From Liquorilactobacillus ghanensis DSM 18630 (lineage in GTDB: Bacteria > Bacillota > Bacilli > Lactobacillales > Lactobacillaceae), in contig NZ_AZGB01000025.1 of assembly GCF_001435235.1 (NCBI RefSeq), forward strand, positions 1-64,000: a DNA stretch of 64,000 nucleotides, written 5' to 3'. Made by a program: the position numbers and the translations under genes. This document shows positions 25,879-34,647 of this stretch, piece after piece; positions within the stretch are counted from its first letter, which is position 1; each line of letters opens with the position of its first letter. Below the pieces are notes generated by a model. The model was given only the letters and a program-made list of their open reading frames with translations, was not told the DNA's origin and ran no database searches.

Positions 25879-26240
25879 TCACCCAACATCTCCTATCGTG
25901 TTCATAGCAAACTTCATATTAGAATAATTTGTAAGTTAATTATACATATTAGGTTGCAAAAATTAATCAGATTTATGAACAACAAACAATACTAAAAATT
26001 TAAACTATCAACGTAATTACATAGCACAGCAATTTTATCCGATTTAGATATTAGCTCTGTTCGATTTTTTTACCTGCTTACGTGGAAACTGGTATAAATT
26101 ATGGACAACTTTTGGTATACACTCCATTTCAACATGCATTGATTTACAAAAGCATTGATGGAAACTGTGCCAGCGAATTTTTTCATTAATAACAGCATTT
26201 TAACATCACTATTAATATGTAGAAAACATCAAAATCTTTA
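25879..26240. other. Intergenic region between hsdR and the unknown gene
   Basis: About 360 AT-rich bases with no ORF of note. A GCATTGAT word is repeated 18 bases apart (around 26135-26160). No clear hsdR terminator was identified. Confidence 0.35.
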
Positions 26241-29200
26241 TTAATCATTGGTAGCCATCAATTCAGCTTGCTCTACAACAGTATCAACAGCTTGCGGTGC
26301 AATGTCAGGTGGATATCCATATTTTCTCAGCAAATGTTTTACAGCTACTCTCATCTTGGCCTGAATATTACGCCGTTTTTCCCAGTCAACACCCGCTTCT
26401 TCTTTTACCAATTTGACAAGTTCTTGAGCAATTAAATGAAGCTTCTCTTCCCCCAATACTTCAACAGCCTTTTTATGGTCCGCCAGCGCATCATAGAAAG
26501 CTATTTCTTCTTGACTAAGCCCTAGATCCTTACCCTTTTTTTGTTCAGCATTAATCTTTTTAGCCATCTCAATCAATTTTCGAATAACAATCTCACTGGT
26601 AATCCCGCGCTTATTATATTCATCAATTGACTTTTTAAGCATATCCTCAAACTTACCTGAAGTTACCTTATTAGTTTTCACCATTGCTTTGATTTTACCT
26701 TTCAATAGCTTCTCTAACAGAGTAATAGCTACGTCTTTTTCGGGCATGTCATTAATCTTTTGTAGAAATGCATCCGAAATCAAATCAATGCTTTGTCGCT
26801 CAATCCCTAACTCATCATAAATATCAATATTCGGTTCAGAAACAATCGATTGATCTAGCAACTGTTGCATCTGATATTTAACATCATTATGTTTTTCAGT
26901 GCCAGATGTAGTACCTGGCTGCTTTAATTTCATAATAAACACTTTAACAGTCTTAAAGAATGCAATTTCTTTACCATATACTTGAGCTTCCGGCTGGGTA
27001 GAAGTTAAAGCATATGCTTTTTGTAATTCAGTAACAATATCTAAAAACTTCTTTTGGGTTTCGTCATCTTCATGCAGAATTTCATTAGCTACTCGACGAG
27101 TGACTTTCAATCTTGTCGTTCCATCTTCGGAATCAAATTCTGAATAATCTACACCATATAGGAAATCATTAGTAATGATATCGTACTTTTCCTTTAATAA
27201 TGCGAGGGCTTTCTTCATATTAATTCCCACTTGTCCTTGATCCTCAGTTGAATAGACATTCAAAGCCGTTTTTAGGTTCTCAGCGATTCCGATATAGTCA
27301 ACAATTAAAGCACTATCTTTATCTTTAAAGACACGATTAACTCGAGCAATTGCTTGAATTAAATTATGGCCCTTCATCGGCTTATCAATGTACATAGTAT
27401 TCATTGAAGGAACATCAAATCCTGTTAACCACATATCAACAACAATAACAATTTGTAGCTCATCATCGTTATCTTTCATACGCTTTTGAAGAATTCTACG
27501 ATTAGCTTTGCTAGTTTGAAACTTAGCCATTTCTGGACCATCTGCAGCTGAAGAAGTCATAACGACCTTAATTTTGCCTTTATTTAGATCATCACTATCC
27601 CAATCTGGTCGTAATTTAATAATCTCGTTATATAAGCGTACTGCGTTGCGTCGAGACATTTCAACAATCATTGATTTACCAAAGGTTTCTTTTTGCCTGG
27701 CCTCAAAATGATGAACAAAGTGCTTGGCGATACTCTGTAAACGAGGCCTTGCTCCAGCTAAAGCTTCTAATCGAGAGAATTCACGATTACGTCGTGCATT
27801 CTCCTCAATGCTTGGATCATCATCTAGATCAGCTTCTCTTAGTAGTTTTTGATACTTAGCTAGAGCATCTTTCTTTAATTTCAAAGGAAATACGTGACTC
27901 TCGTAATAAATTTTTACCGTAGCATGATCGTTTACGGCTTGGGTAATGTCATAAACATCAATATAGTTTCCGAATACTGCAACAGTTGACTTATCAGCCG
28001 TTGATATTGGTGTACCAGTAAAACCTATAAAAGCTGCATTAGGTAATGCACCTCGTAAGTACTTAGCAAATCCATAGCGAAGGCCATTATTGGTAAGCTT
28101 AGCCTTTAATCCATATTGACTCCGATGGGCTTCATCGGCAATTACAATCACATCACTACGATTCGTTAACACCGGCATCTCCATTTCACCTTGTTCAAAA
28201 TTAGGTGAGAATTTTTGAATTGTAGAGAAAACAATCCCCCCAGCCTGCTTATCCATAAATTTACGTAACTCTTCGCGTGACTCAGCGTGTTCAGGACTCT
28301 GACGCAAAAATTCATGGGCAGAAGCAAAAGTGTCAAAAAGTTGATCATCAAGGTCATTACGATCATTAATCACTAACATTGTCGGATTATTAAGTTTACG
28401 AGCTACTATACTAGCAAAAAATACCATCGACAAACTTTTTCCAGATCCAGTTGTATGCCAAACAACTCCAATTCGTTTGTCGTTTGGATCAGCAATAGTT
28501 TTGCTTGCTGCTTTTACAGCCTTATTAACCATGTAGTACTGATGGTAAGCAGCTAAAATCTTAATAATGTTATCTCCATCAGTTTCAAAGATAATGAAGT
28601 TTTCAATTAAATTAAGCAAATCCTGAGGTTTTAGCATATGCTTAATCATTGTTACTAACTCAAGATTATCATCCTCAGGAATATCCTTAGGTGCACGCCA
28701 ACGCATAAATCTATCAAAACCTGCAGTTAATGATCCCGCTCGTGAATTGATACCATCCGAAATAATCAGGATTTCATTATATTTAAGATATTCAGGTATT
28801 TCGGCTTTATATGTCTGCAACTGATGATACCCATTATTAATACTGACATTAGGATTACTGGCATCCTTAAATTCAAATGTAACAACGGGTAATCCATTCA
28901 CAAATAAAGTTGCATCCGGCCTGCGTTCCCGGGTTCCCTTAAAAGTAAATTGATTGGTAGCAATAAACTCATTATTTTCAACATGTTTAAAATCAATTGG
29001 ATATAAAACCTCGGTTCTATCTTCACCTCTAATAGAAGTTTTGACTCTGACTCCTTCAATTAATAATTTGTGAAAATAGTGATTGTTGACCATCATATCT
29101 GGATTATCTGCTAAACGTGTCAACTGTCGAAAAGCTTCTTTGTAAATTTCGTCTGGGTATCCCGGATTAAGCTTAACCAAAGCAGATTTCACCTTATTGG

Positions 29201-29357
29201 GAAGAATAGCTACTGCGTGGTCATTATTTCTCATTGCATCTATTTCTTGATTAGGAGAAGCTGGGCTAAAACTTTGATAAATATCAAAACCTACTTCTTT
29301 TAGAGTATCCAAAGCAAGATTTTCGACGTCTGATTCTAGTAAATACCCTTTTGACAT
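26241..29357 (-). CDS. hsdR: Type I restriction enzyme, R subunit
   Basis: 1038-residue translocase/nuclease subunit of the HsdRMS complex, which cuts unmethylated DNA far from its recognition site. An N-terminal PD-(D/E)xK nuclease (RRPDATLFVNG, VVTFEFKD) is followed by an SF2 motor: Walker A TTGSGKS, DEAH box VIADEAHRSQYG, SAT-like FTGTP, and ARVNRV near the motif VI position. The C-terminal helical region binds HsdM. ATG 29357 after AAAGGA. It is last in the locus and has no visible disruption, so restriction should be active when a functional HsdS is made. Confidence 0.96.
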   Translation of the reverse strand: MSKGYLLESDVENLALDTLKEVGFDIYQSFSPASPNQEIDAMRNNDHAVAILPNKVKSALVKLNPGYPDEIYKEAFRQLTRLADNPDMMVNNHYFHKLLIEGVRVKTSIRGEDRTEVLYPIDFKHVENNEFIATNQFTFKGTRERRPDATLFVNGLPVVTFEFKDASNPNVSINNGYHQLQTYKAEIPEYLKYNEILIISDGINSRAGSLTAGFDRFMRWRAPKDIPEDDNLELVTMIKHMLKPQDLLNLIENFIIFETDGDNIIKILAAYHQYYMVNKAVKAASKTIADPNDKRIGVVWHTTGSGKSLSMVFFASIVARKLNNPTMLVINDRNDLDDQLFDTFASAHEFLRQSPEHAESREELRKFMDKQAGGIVFSTIQKFSPNFEQGEMEMPVLTNRSDVIVIADEAHRSQYGLKAKLTNNGLRYGFAKYLRGALPNAAFIGFTGTPISTADKSTVAVFGNYIDVYDITQAVNDHATVKIYYESHVFPLKLKKDALAKYQKLLREADLDDDPSIEENARRNREFSRLEALAGARPRLQSIAKHFVHHFEARQKETFGKSMIVEMSRRNAVRLYNEIIKLRPDWDSDDLNKGKIKVVMTSSAADGPEMAKFQTSKANRRILQKRMKDNDDELQIVIVVDMWLTGFDVPSMNTMYIDKPMKGHNLIQAIARVNRVFKDKDSALIVDYIGIAENLKTALNVYSTEDQGQVGINMKKALALLKEKYDIITNDFLYGVDYSEFDSEDGTTRLKVTRRVANEILHEDDETQKKFLDIVTELQKAYALTSTQPEAQVYGKEIAFFKTVKVFIMKLKQPGTTSGTEKHNDVKYQMQQLLDQSIVSEPNIDIYDELGIERQSIDLISDAFLQKINDMPEKDVAITLLEKLLKGKIKAMVKTNKVTSGKFEDMLKKSIDEYNKRGITSEIVIRKLIEMAKKINAEQKKGKDLGLSQEEIAFYDALADHKKAVEVLGEEKLHLIAQELVKLVKEEAGVDWEKRRNIQAKMRVAVKHLLRKYGYPPDIAPQAVDTVVEQAELMATND

Positions 29358-29386
29358 GATGTATCGTTCCTTTCTGTGGTTTAGTT

Positions 29387-29405
29387 AAGATAAATGATAA
29401 TTTAG
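29387..29405 (+). repeat. Recombination repeat D (plus orientation)
   Basis: AAGATAAATGATAATTTAG between the hsdS stop and the hsdR start. It is identical over 18 bases to copy C in opposite orientation and over 19 to copy B. Read from here the frame would be KINDNLVA then stop. Confidence 0.85.
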
Positions 29406-29409
29406 TTGC

Positions 29410-30465
29410 CTAGAAAAATCGATTTAGTAAAATCGATTTTAAGGTATTCAATTTCTTATTTTCACTGTTATTTTGAAAAATCTTTTTAAATAGAGGTTCA
29501 ATAGATATATTGAAATTCTTAACATCAATATTATTAAAACGAGGAACTAACAGATTTCCAATATGTTTGGGATAAATGTGTGGTTGTGCTGATCCAGTTT
29601 GAGAGTCAAATATTTGTTTCTGACTATTTTTTAGCAAAAGATACCAAAAATAAATATCATTAGTAATTGATTCATCAATATATGAAGAATCAGAAGACCA
29701 TACCTCTTCACCCCATAGTTGGATATATCCAGCGTTTGCCCCTGACGAGGATATTGTGATTACAGGCGCCATAGTATTTGATTGGTTGTGATAGGCTGCG
29801 GGATGTAAACCACCTGCTACAACAGGTATATCTCCTGCAATTACATCACTTTTTAATAAGGCTTTACCTCTTTTAGGCAATAGATAATCTGAAACATGCA
29901 AGCTCCCATAATTATTAAAGTTCTTTTTAAACATATTCATTGCAATCTCCAATAAATTATCATTTATCTTCTTATTAAGGTTTATTTTGTCATCTATTAT
30001 TTTGAGTCTATAAGCTATTATTTTCTGATCACTTAAACTAGGAATATCGCACTCATAAGATAAAACAGCTTCTTTTTGAACCCGTTGCCGTCCTGAGGTG
30101 CCAGTCATCGAATTAATAGTGACCTTCCTAAATCTATTAGATATAGACAAATAGTATAGATAATATGGATCCATTTTATTAGTCAATGGTCGAAGAACGT
30201 AGTATTCAGTAGACCCAAATGCAACTTCATTCTTCTTTAACATATTTACAAATGCAGTTTTTCCATTTTCTAAACTTGGAGTTATTCTCACCAAAAGTGT
30301 ATCGTTATTTCGAAATTTTGCACCACCAGAATACTCTTCATATTTCCAAGAAAAAATATCTCTTGTGTGCGTTTCAATATCTTCTAAGGCAATCTTTCTC
30401 GCTTGAATTCCTTTTTTTAATGTCTCTCTTGGATTTAATTTTATAAAATCTTTTAATCGTGCCAT
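29410..30465 (-). CDS. hsdS: Type I restriction-modification specificity subunit, full-length copy
   Basis: 351 residues, the usual two-domain HsdS. TRD1 (about 1-145) is followed by a helical spacer containing KINDNLLEIA, then TRD2 (about 175-320, SDYLLPKRGKALLKSDV) and a second helical spacer ending LNTLKSILLNRFF. The start is ATG 30465 with AGGGTG; the GTG at 30474 overlapping the recombinase stop is an alternative. Repeat C lies in its central spacer and repeat D behind its stop, so inversion between them would replace TRD2 with a stop. It is probably cotranscribed with the recombinase. Confidence 0.93.
   Translation of the reverse strand: MARLKDFIKLNPRETLKKGIQARKIALEDIETHTRDIFSWKYEEYSGGAKFRNNDTLLVRITPSLENGKTAFVNMLKKNEVAFGSTEYYVLRPLTNKMDPYYLYYLSISNRFRKVTINSMTGTSGRQRVQKEAVLSYECDIPSLSDQKIIAYRLKIIDDKINLNKKINDNLLEIAMNMFKKNFNNYGSLHVSDYLLPKRGKALLKSDVIAGDIPVVAGGLHPAAYHNQSNTMAPVITISSSGANAGYIQLWGEEVWSSDSSYIDESITNDIYFWYLLLKNSQKQIFDSQTGSAQPHIYPKHIGNLLVPRFNNIDVKNFNISIEPLFKKIFQNNSENKKLNTLKSILLNRFF
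29953..29970 (-). repeat. Recombination repeat C (minus orientation, inside hsdS)
   Basis: AAGATAAATGATAATTTA on the minus strand, encoding K-INDNL in the central spacer of the full-length HsdS. It forms an inverted pair with copy D about 550 bases away. Confidence 0.85.
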
Positions 30466-30470
30466 TGGAT

Positions 30471-31442
30471 TCACCCTATATACTTTCTATGTGCTATTTT
30501 TACATTTTGCTGTTTAACCATTGCGTAATGCAAAGTTGTGTCAATTCGTTTATGTCCTAGCAATTGTTGTAACTGTTCAATCGGCATCCCCTTATCAATC
30601 GCTGTTGTTGCTAAGGTTCTTCTAAATTTATGCGGATAAACGTGTGCAATGCCAACTTTTTCACCTAATAATTTCAATCGTGATTCAACACCACCAATTG
30701 TCAAACGACTATGCTCACCTTTTAGTGACACAAATAATGCTGCATTACTATCTGTTCGTTTTCTTAAATACTTCTGTAAGTGCAATTTTGCTCGGGCATC
30801 AAAATATGCAATCCGCTCTTTGCTACCCTTACCAAAAACGATACATTCACGTTCTTGAAAGTTAATATCTTCGCGGTTAAGTAAAACCAATTCTCCAACC
30901 CGCATTCCAGTAGAAGCTAAAAAATCTATCAGTGTAAGATCTCTTATATTCGTACAACTATCCCTTAACTTCTCTAATTCTTCATCAGAATAAGTCTCTT
31001 TCACCGTTGTCGATACCTTAACTTTATGAATCCTTCTAACAGGACTTTTGATGATATAATCTTCATCTTCCAACCAATTAAAGAAACTAGATAAAATTCG
31101 TCGAATATTGTCAATTGTCACTTTACTAGAATTACGTGTTCGCTGATAATCCATTAAATAATTTCGTAACTCATCAGTCACTACTTCTCGTGCATCTTTC
31201 TTTATTTCTTTAAAAGCCTTTGTAATTGTTACTTTATAGTACTTCAAGGACTTCTCAGAACATCCCTCGGCTCGCTTTGAAGCAAAATATTTATCCAATA
31301 ATTCAATATTAGTAATAGAAGATGCTACTTCATCTTTGTTCGTTATTAAGGAAGTAACTACCTCTTTAAGTTTTACCAACTGTTTATTATTGAGATATGA
31401 CAACATTTCTTGAATAACTTTATCCGCTTCTAATTTTTGCAT
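30471..31442 (-). CDS. Tyrosine recombinase of the hsdS inversion system
   Basis: 323-residue phage-integrase-family recombinase. An N-terminal SAM-like DNA-binding domain (about 45-130) precedes the catalytic domain: first Arg in GMRVGELVLL, KGSKERI with the catalytic Lys, HKFRRTLATT (H-x-x-R), LLGHKRIDTT and the nucleophile Tyr in LHYAMV. All catalytic residues are present. ATG 31442 after GGAGA. It sits between two pairs of inverted repeats in a type I locus, as do the invertases of phase-variable hsdS systems, and overlaps or abuts the downstream hsdS. Confidence 0.94.
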   Translation of the reverse strand: MQKLEADKVIQEMLSYLNNKQLVKLKEVVTSLITNKDEVASSITNIELLDKYFASKRAEGCSEKSLKYYKVTITKAFKEIKKDAREVVTDELRNYLMDYQRTRNSSKVTIDNIRRILSSFFNWLEDEDYIIKSPVRRIHKVKVSTTVKETYSDEELEKLRDSCTNIRDLTLIDFLASTGMRVGELVLLNREDINFQERECIVFGKGSKERIAYFDARAKLHLQKYLRKRTDSNAALFVSLKGEHSRLTIGGVESRLKLLGEKVGIAHVYPHKFRRTLATTAIDKGMPIEQLQQLLGHKRIDTTLHYAMVKQQNVKIAHRKYIG

Positions 31443-31478
31443 ATATTTTCTCCATTTTTTAAGAAAATATTACACTAG

Positions 31479-32105
31479 AAGGAGCTATTAAGGAAGATAA
31501 ATGATAATTTAGACGAGTTACAAACAACCATTTTTGAAGAAAAAGTAAATGATAAAAATTTCAAAGAAACAAATCTAACAGCTATTGCTACTTTCAAGAA
31601 TGGTTTAGCGATGCAAAAATACAGACCGATAAATAATAAAAAAAGTTTACCAGTTCTCAAAATAAGAGAACTAAGCCAAGGCTACACTGATAATTCATCT
31701 GACAGATGCTCGTCAAATATTGATAAAGATGTAATTATAAATACAGGAGATATAATTTTTTCATGGTCTGGGACCCTTCTTGTAAAAAATTGGACTGGTG
31801 AGATTGCTGGACTAAACCAACATCTATTTAAGGTTACATCAAATAAATATCCAGCATGGTTCATCTATGAGTGGACAAAACATCATCTACGTAAATTTCA
31901 GTCAATTGCTGCAGGAAAAGCAACTACTATGGGTCATATTAAGAGAAGCGATCTTAAAAACTCAATAGCTTTTATACCAAATGATACCTATTTAAGTAAG
32001 TTGAATAATTTAATGGAACCTATCTACAGTAAACGATTAGAGGTTATTAGGGAGAATCAACAGCTAAATAATCTTAAACAAACACTGTTACAAAAATATT
32101 TTTAA
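31479..32105 (+). pseudogene. hsdS: Silent inverted hsdS cassette (second TRD half)
   Basis: Plus-strand frame open from 31479 to the stop at 32105, opposite to every other gene of the locus. From repeat B it reads INDNLDELQTTIFEE, then a TRD (LTAIATFKNGLAMQKYRP ... RSDLKNSIAFIPN) and a C-terminal spacer ending LNNLKQTLLQKYF. It has no ribosome-binding site or start for the full frame, so it is a donor half-gene rather than a working gene. Inversion between B and A would place it in frame after TRD1 of the truncated hsdS. The label pseudogene means silent, not decayed: no internal stop is seen. Confidence 0.88.
31494..31512 (+). repeat. Recombination repeat B (plus orientation)
   Basis: AAGATAAATGATAATTTAG at the 5' end of the silent cassette. 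It is in frame with the INDNL codons and is the inverted partner of copy A. Confidence 0.85.
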
Positions 32106-32623
32106 ACCACTAAATTATCATTTATTTGTTGATTTGCTTCTATCTTCTCGTCAATTACTTTAATCTTAGATGATATTTCAGATTGCACTGACAAATCAGG
32201 TAAAGCTATTTCAATAAGATCGAATGTTTCCCTAGTAATTGTGTCAAATACTGACCCATGAACTTTCTGTTTTATCTCCTCAATATTTTTATATAGCCAA
32301 TAGTAAAGGTAATCGGAATTAACTTTTTTTGTATCTGTTCTAATATCATAAATTGATTGGTTAAATGCCATTCCAGATTTAACCATCAACAACTTACCAA
32401 CGGTCCCTCTTGAAGATATTAATATGTCATTTTCTTTTGTTAGATTAGCAGAACTATTATTAAGACCCTTTTCAGAAATATAATTGGTAAAAGAATTTGT
32501 CTTTTTAGCATTAAAATCTTTAATTGTTATCCATGGAATACTGCCATTCCAATATTCTTTAACTTTTTTCTTAGGAGTACCCCCACTTATTATTGTAGAA
32601 ATATCTGAAAGCCTATATTTCAT
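32102..32623 (-). CDS. hsdS: Truncated HsdS (first TRD only), promoter-proximal copy
   Basis: 173 residues, half the family length. TRD1 (about 1-140: LSDISTIISGGTPKKK ... DLIEIALPDL) and the start of the central spacer (SEISSKIKVIDEKIEANQQINDNL) are intact, then VV and a stop directly after repeat A. It overlaps the hsdM stop by 11 bases and has its own GGAG site, so it is the copy placed for best expression. In this orientation it lacks TRD2 and is probably inactive, or acts as a half-subunit dimer. Inversion A-B would restore a full gene. Confidence 0.9.
   Translation of the reverse strand: MKYRLSDISTIISGGTPKKKVKEYWNGSIPWITIKDFNAKKTNSFTNYISEKGLNNSSANLTKENDILISSRGTVGKLLMVKSGMAFNQSIYDIRTDTKKVNSDYLYYWLYKNIEEIKQKVHGSVFDTITRETFDLIEIALPDLSVQSEISSKIKVIDEKIEANQQINDNLVV
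32110..32125 (-). repeat. Recombination repeat A (minus orientation, inside truncated hsdS)
   Basis: ATAAATGATAATTTAG on the minus strand, in frame as INDNL. It shares 16 bases with copies B and D, and 15 with C. Confidence 0.82.
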
Positions 32624-34145
32624 ACCCTAACTCCTTCAACACATCCTTAATCTCTGCCTGTAATTTATTGCTTTCTTCAAACTGCTCTTTCAATTCACTA
32701 GTTAGCTGTTTCATTTTAACTTCATACGGAATACCATCATCCTCTTGCTTGGCTAGCCCCACATATCGACCAGGCGTTAAGACATAATCATTTTTTGCAA
32801 TTTCATCTAATTTAGCTACCTTACAAAAACCGGCAACATCTTTATATTCTTGCTCATTAGTTCCACGATAAGCATGATAAGTATCAGCCACCTTCTTAAT
32901 ATCGTCTTTGGAGAATTCCCGGTGAGTCCGATCAACCATTTCACCCAAATTACGGGCATCAATAAAGAGCGTTTCTTCTGTCCGCATTCTTTCATCTGCT
33001 GACTTCTTATTCATGTCAACAAACCACAAAGAAACTGGAATACCAGTGGAATAAAACATTTTTTCAGGAAGGGCAACGATAGCATCAATCTTATCATCTT
33101 CTAAAATAGCTTTTCGAATTGCATATTCCTCTTTTGTAGAAGTTGATAAAGCACCATTAGCCAATACGAATCCAGCTTTCCCATCTGGTGCTAATTTACT
33201 AATAATATGTTCAATCCATGCATAATTAGCATTTCGCACAGGAGGTACTCCATATTTCCACCGAGCATCTTCTCTTAATTTGTCACCATTCCAGTTTTTT
33301 ACATTAAATGGTGGATTAGCTAATATGAAGTCGAAGCGTTCGCCCTTATGCAGATCATTAGTGAAGGTATCGCCTTGATGAGGACCCAAATTATTATCAA
33401 TACCACGAATAGCTAAGTTCATCTTAGCTAATTTCCACGTAGTTGGGTTAGACTCTTCACCATAAACTGATAAATCACCAATCTTTCCCTGATGCTCTTT
33501 TACAAATTTATCGGACTGAACAAACATACCACCCGAACCACAACAAGGGTCATAAATTCTTCCCTTATATGGTTCAATCATTTCAACAAGGGTTCGAACA
33601 ATGGAACGTGGTGTATAGAATTCACCACCTTTTTTTCCTTCTTTAGAAGCGAACTCGTTAAGAAAGTATTCGTAAACGCGTCCAAGAATATCTGAACGTT
33701 TAGCATGTTCATCCCCCAAATTAATATCAGAAATTAAATCAACCACTTCACCCAAACGAGATTTATCTAAATCTGGAGAAGAATAATTTTTACTAAGTAC
33801 ACCGAGCAAAGAGTCATTACTTTTTTCAGTTGCATCCATTGCCTCATCAATAATTTCACCAATTTGTGGTGTTTTTGCTGATTTTTGAATTAACTCCCAC
33901 CGAGCTTCTTTTGGCACCCAAAAGATATTTTCTGAGAGATACATATCTGGATCCTCAGCATCCTCTGGGTAATCGGTTTTTAGCAACTGATCATGTCGCG
34001 TTTCAAACGAATCTGAAACATATTTAAGAAATATCAACCCTAAAACCACATTACGATACTCTGAAGCATCCATACTCCCTCGCAACGCATCTGCTGTTTT
34101 CCATAATTTATCTTCAATACTTAATTCCTTGGACTTCGTCGGCAT
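32613..34145 (-). CDS. hsdM: Type I restriction-modification methyltransferase, M subunit
   Basis: 510-residue adenine-N6 methyltransferase subunit. An N-terminal helical HsdM domain (LSIEDKLWKTADALRGSMDASEYRNV split over its start) precedes the catalytic domain, with SAM motif I YDPCCGSGGMF and catalytic NPPF in ANPPFNVKNW. With HsdS it sets recognition; with HsdR it restricts. ATG 34145 after AAGGGG. It is the first intact gene of the locus; a decayed XRE gene lies 15 bases upstream, suggesting that former regulation has been lost. Confidence 0.96.
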   Translation of the reverse strand: MPTKSKELSIEDKLWKTADALRGSMDASEYRNVVLGLIFLKYVSDSFETRHDQLLKTDYPEDAEDPDMYLSENIFWVPKEARWELIQKSAKTPQIGEIIDEAMDATEKSNDSLLGVLSKNYSSPDLDKSRLGEVVDLISDINLGDEHAKRSDILGRVYEYFLNEFASKEGKKGGEFYTPRSIVRTLVEMIEPYKGRIYDPCCGSGGMFVQSDKFVKEHQGKIGDLSVYGEESNPTTWKLAKMNLAIRGIDNNLGPHQGDTFTNDLHKGERFDFILANPPFNVKNWNGDKLREDARWKYGVPPVRNANYAWIEHIISKLAPDGKAGFVLANGALSTSTKEEYAIRKAILEDDKIDAIVALPEKMFYSTGIPVSLWFVDMNKKSADERMRTEETLFIDARNLGEMVDRTHREFSKDDIKKVADTYHAYRGTNEQEYKDVAGFCKVAKLDEIAKNDYVLTPGRYVGLAKQEDDGIPYEVKMKQLTSELKEQFEESNKLQAEIKDVLKELGYEI

Positions 34146-34160
34146 TCCTGTAAACCCCTT

Positions 34161-34339
34161 TTAATCTTTTACTACTTCCATAATATCGCTGATGTCACAA
34201 TTTAATGCTTTATAAAACTTAAGTAGTATGTAACATTACTATCTTTTTCAAGCTCAACAATTGATGCAAAGCTAATTCTGCTTTTTCTCTATCCACAATC
34301 TATTAATAATTTCCAAGATTCATTATAGCTAAAATGCAT
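34161..34339 (-). pseudogene. Decayed XRE-family HTH regulator
   Basis: ATG 34339 follows AAGAGG and encodes MHFSYNESWKLLIDCG before a TAG. Another frame then reads ASIVELEKDSNVTYYL, and a third, up to the stop at 34161, reads KALNCDISDIMEVVKD. These are the start, middle and end of the small Cro/CI-type HTH proteins common beside restriction genes. Part of the recognition-helix region seems missing and at least one frameshift is present. Identified from the translated fragments only. Confidence 0.7.
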
Positions 34340-34647
34340 CTTTCGGCCTCTTAATAGGACCTAATACTTAACAATTTAATAATACAACATTTTTTATCTG
34401 AATTAAGAAATAATTATTTACACATGCAATTTTTTGCAAAATTAAAACCCATGTCCGCAAAATCGGAACCATCCTTCTGACATTGGTGGAACATAAAGCC
34501 ACTACCATTTTTTTATTTTATACGCTAAAGGACATGGCATCCTATGTTACGATTTAAGTGCCTAAACCCAATCGAAAGAAGGAAAAACCATGTCCAAATT
34601 AAAATACTTAATTCCTTGTTTATATGTATCAATGCCTTATCAAACTT
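34340..34647. other. Gene-free stretch with CCATGTCC repeats
   Basis: CCATGTCC occurs at 34449-34456 and 34588-34595, and its complement GGACATGG at 34530-34537. A plus-strand ATG in the last copy opens a short frame that runs into the 3' end of the Mrr-like gene. The layout could be the scar of an insertion sequence; none was recognised. Confidence 0.35.

Noticed and set aside
31611..32105. Stand-alone 164-residue HsdS gene on the plus strand
   Set aside because: The ATG is internal to a longer open half-gene that begins at repeat B. It has no ribosome-binding site and fits a silent inversion cassette.
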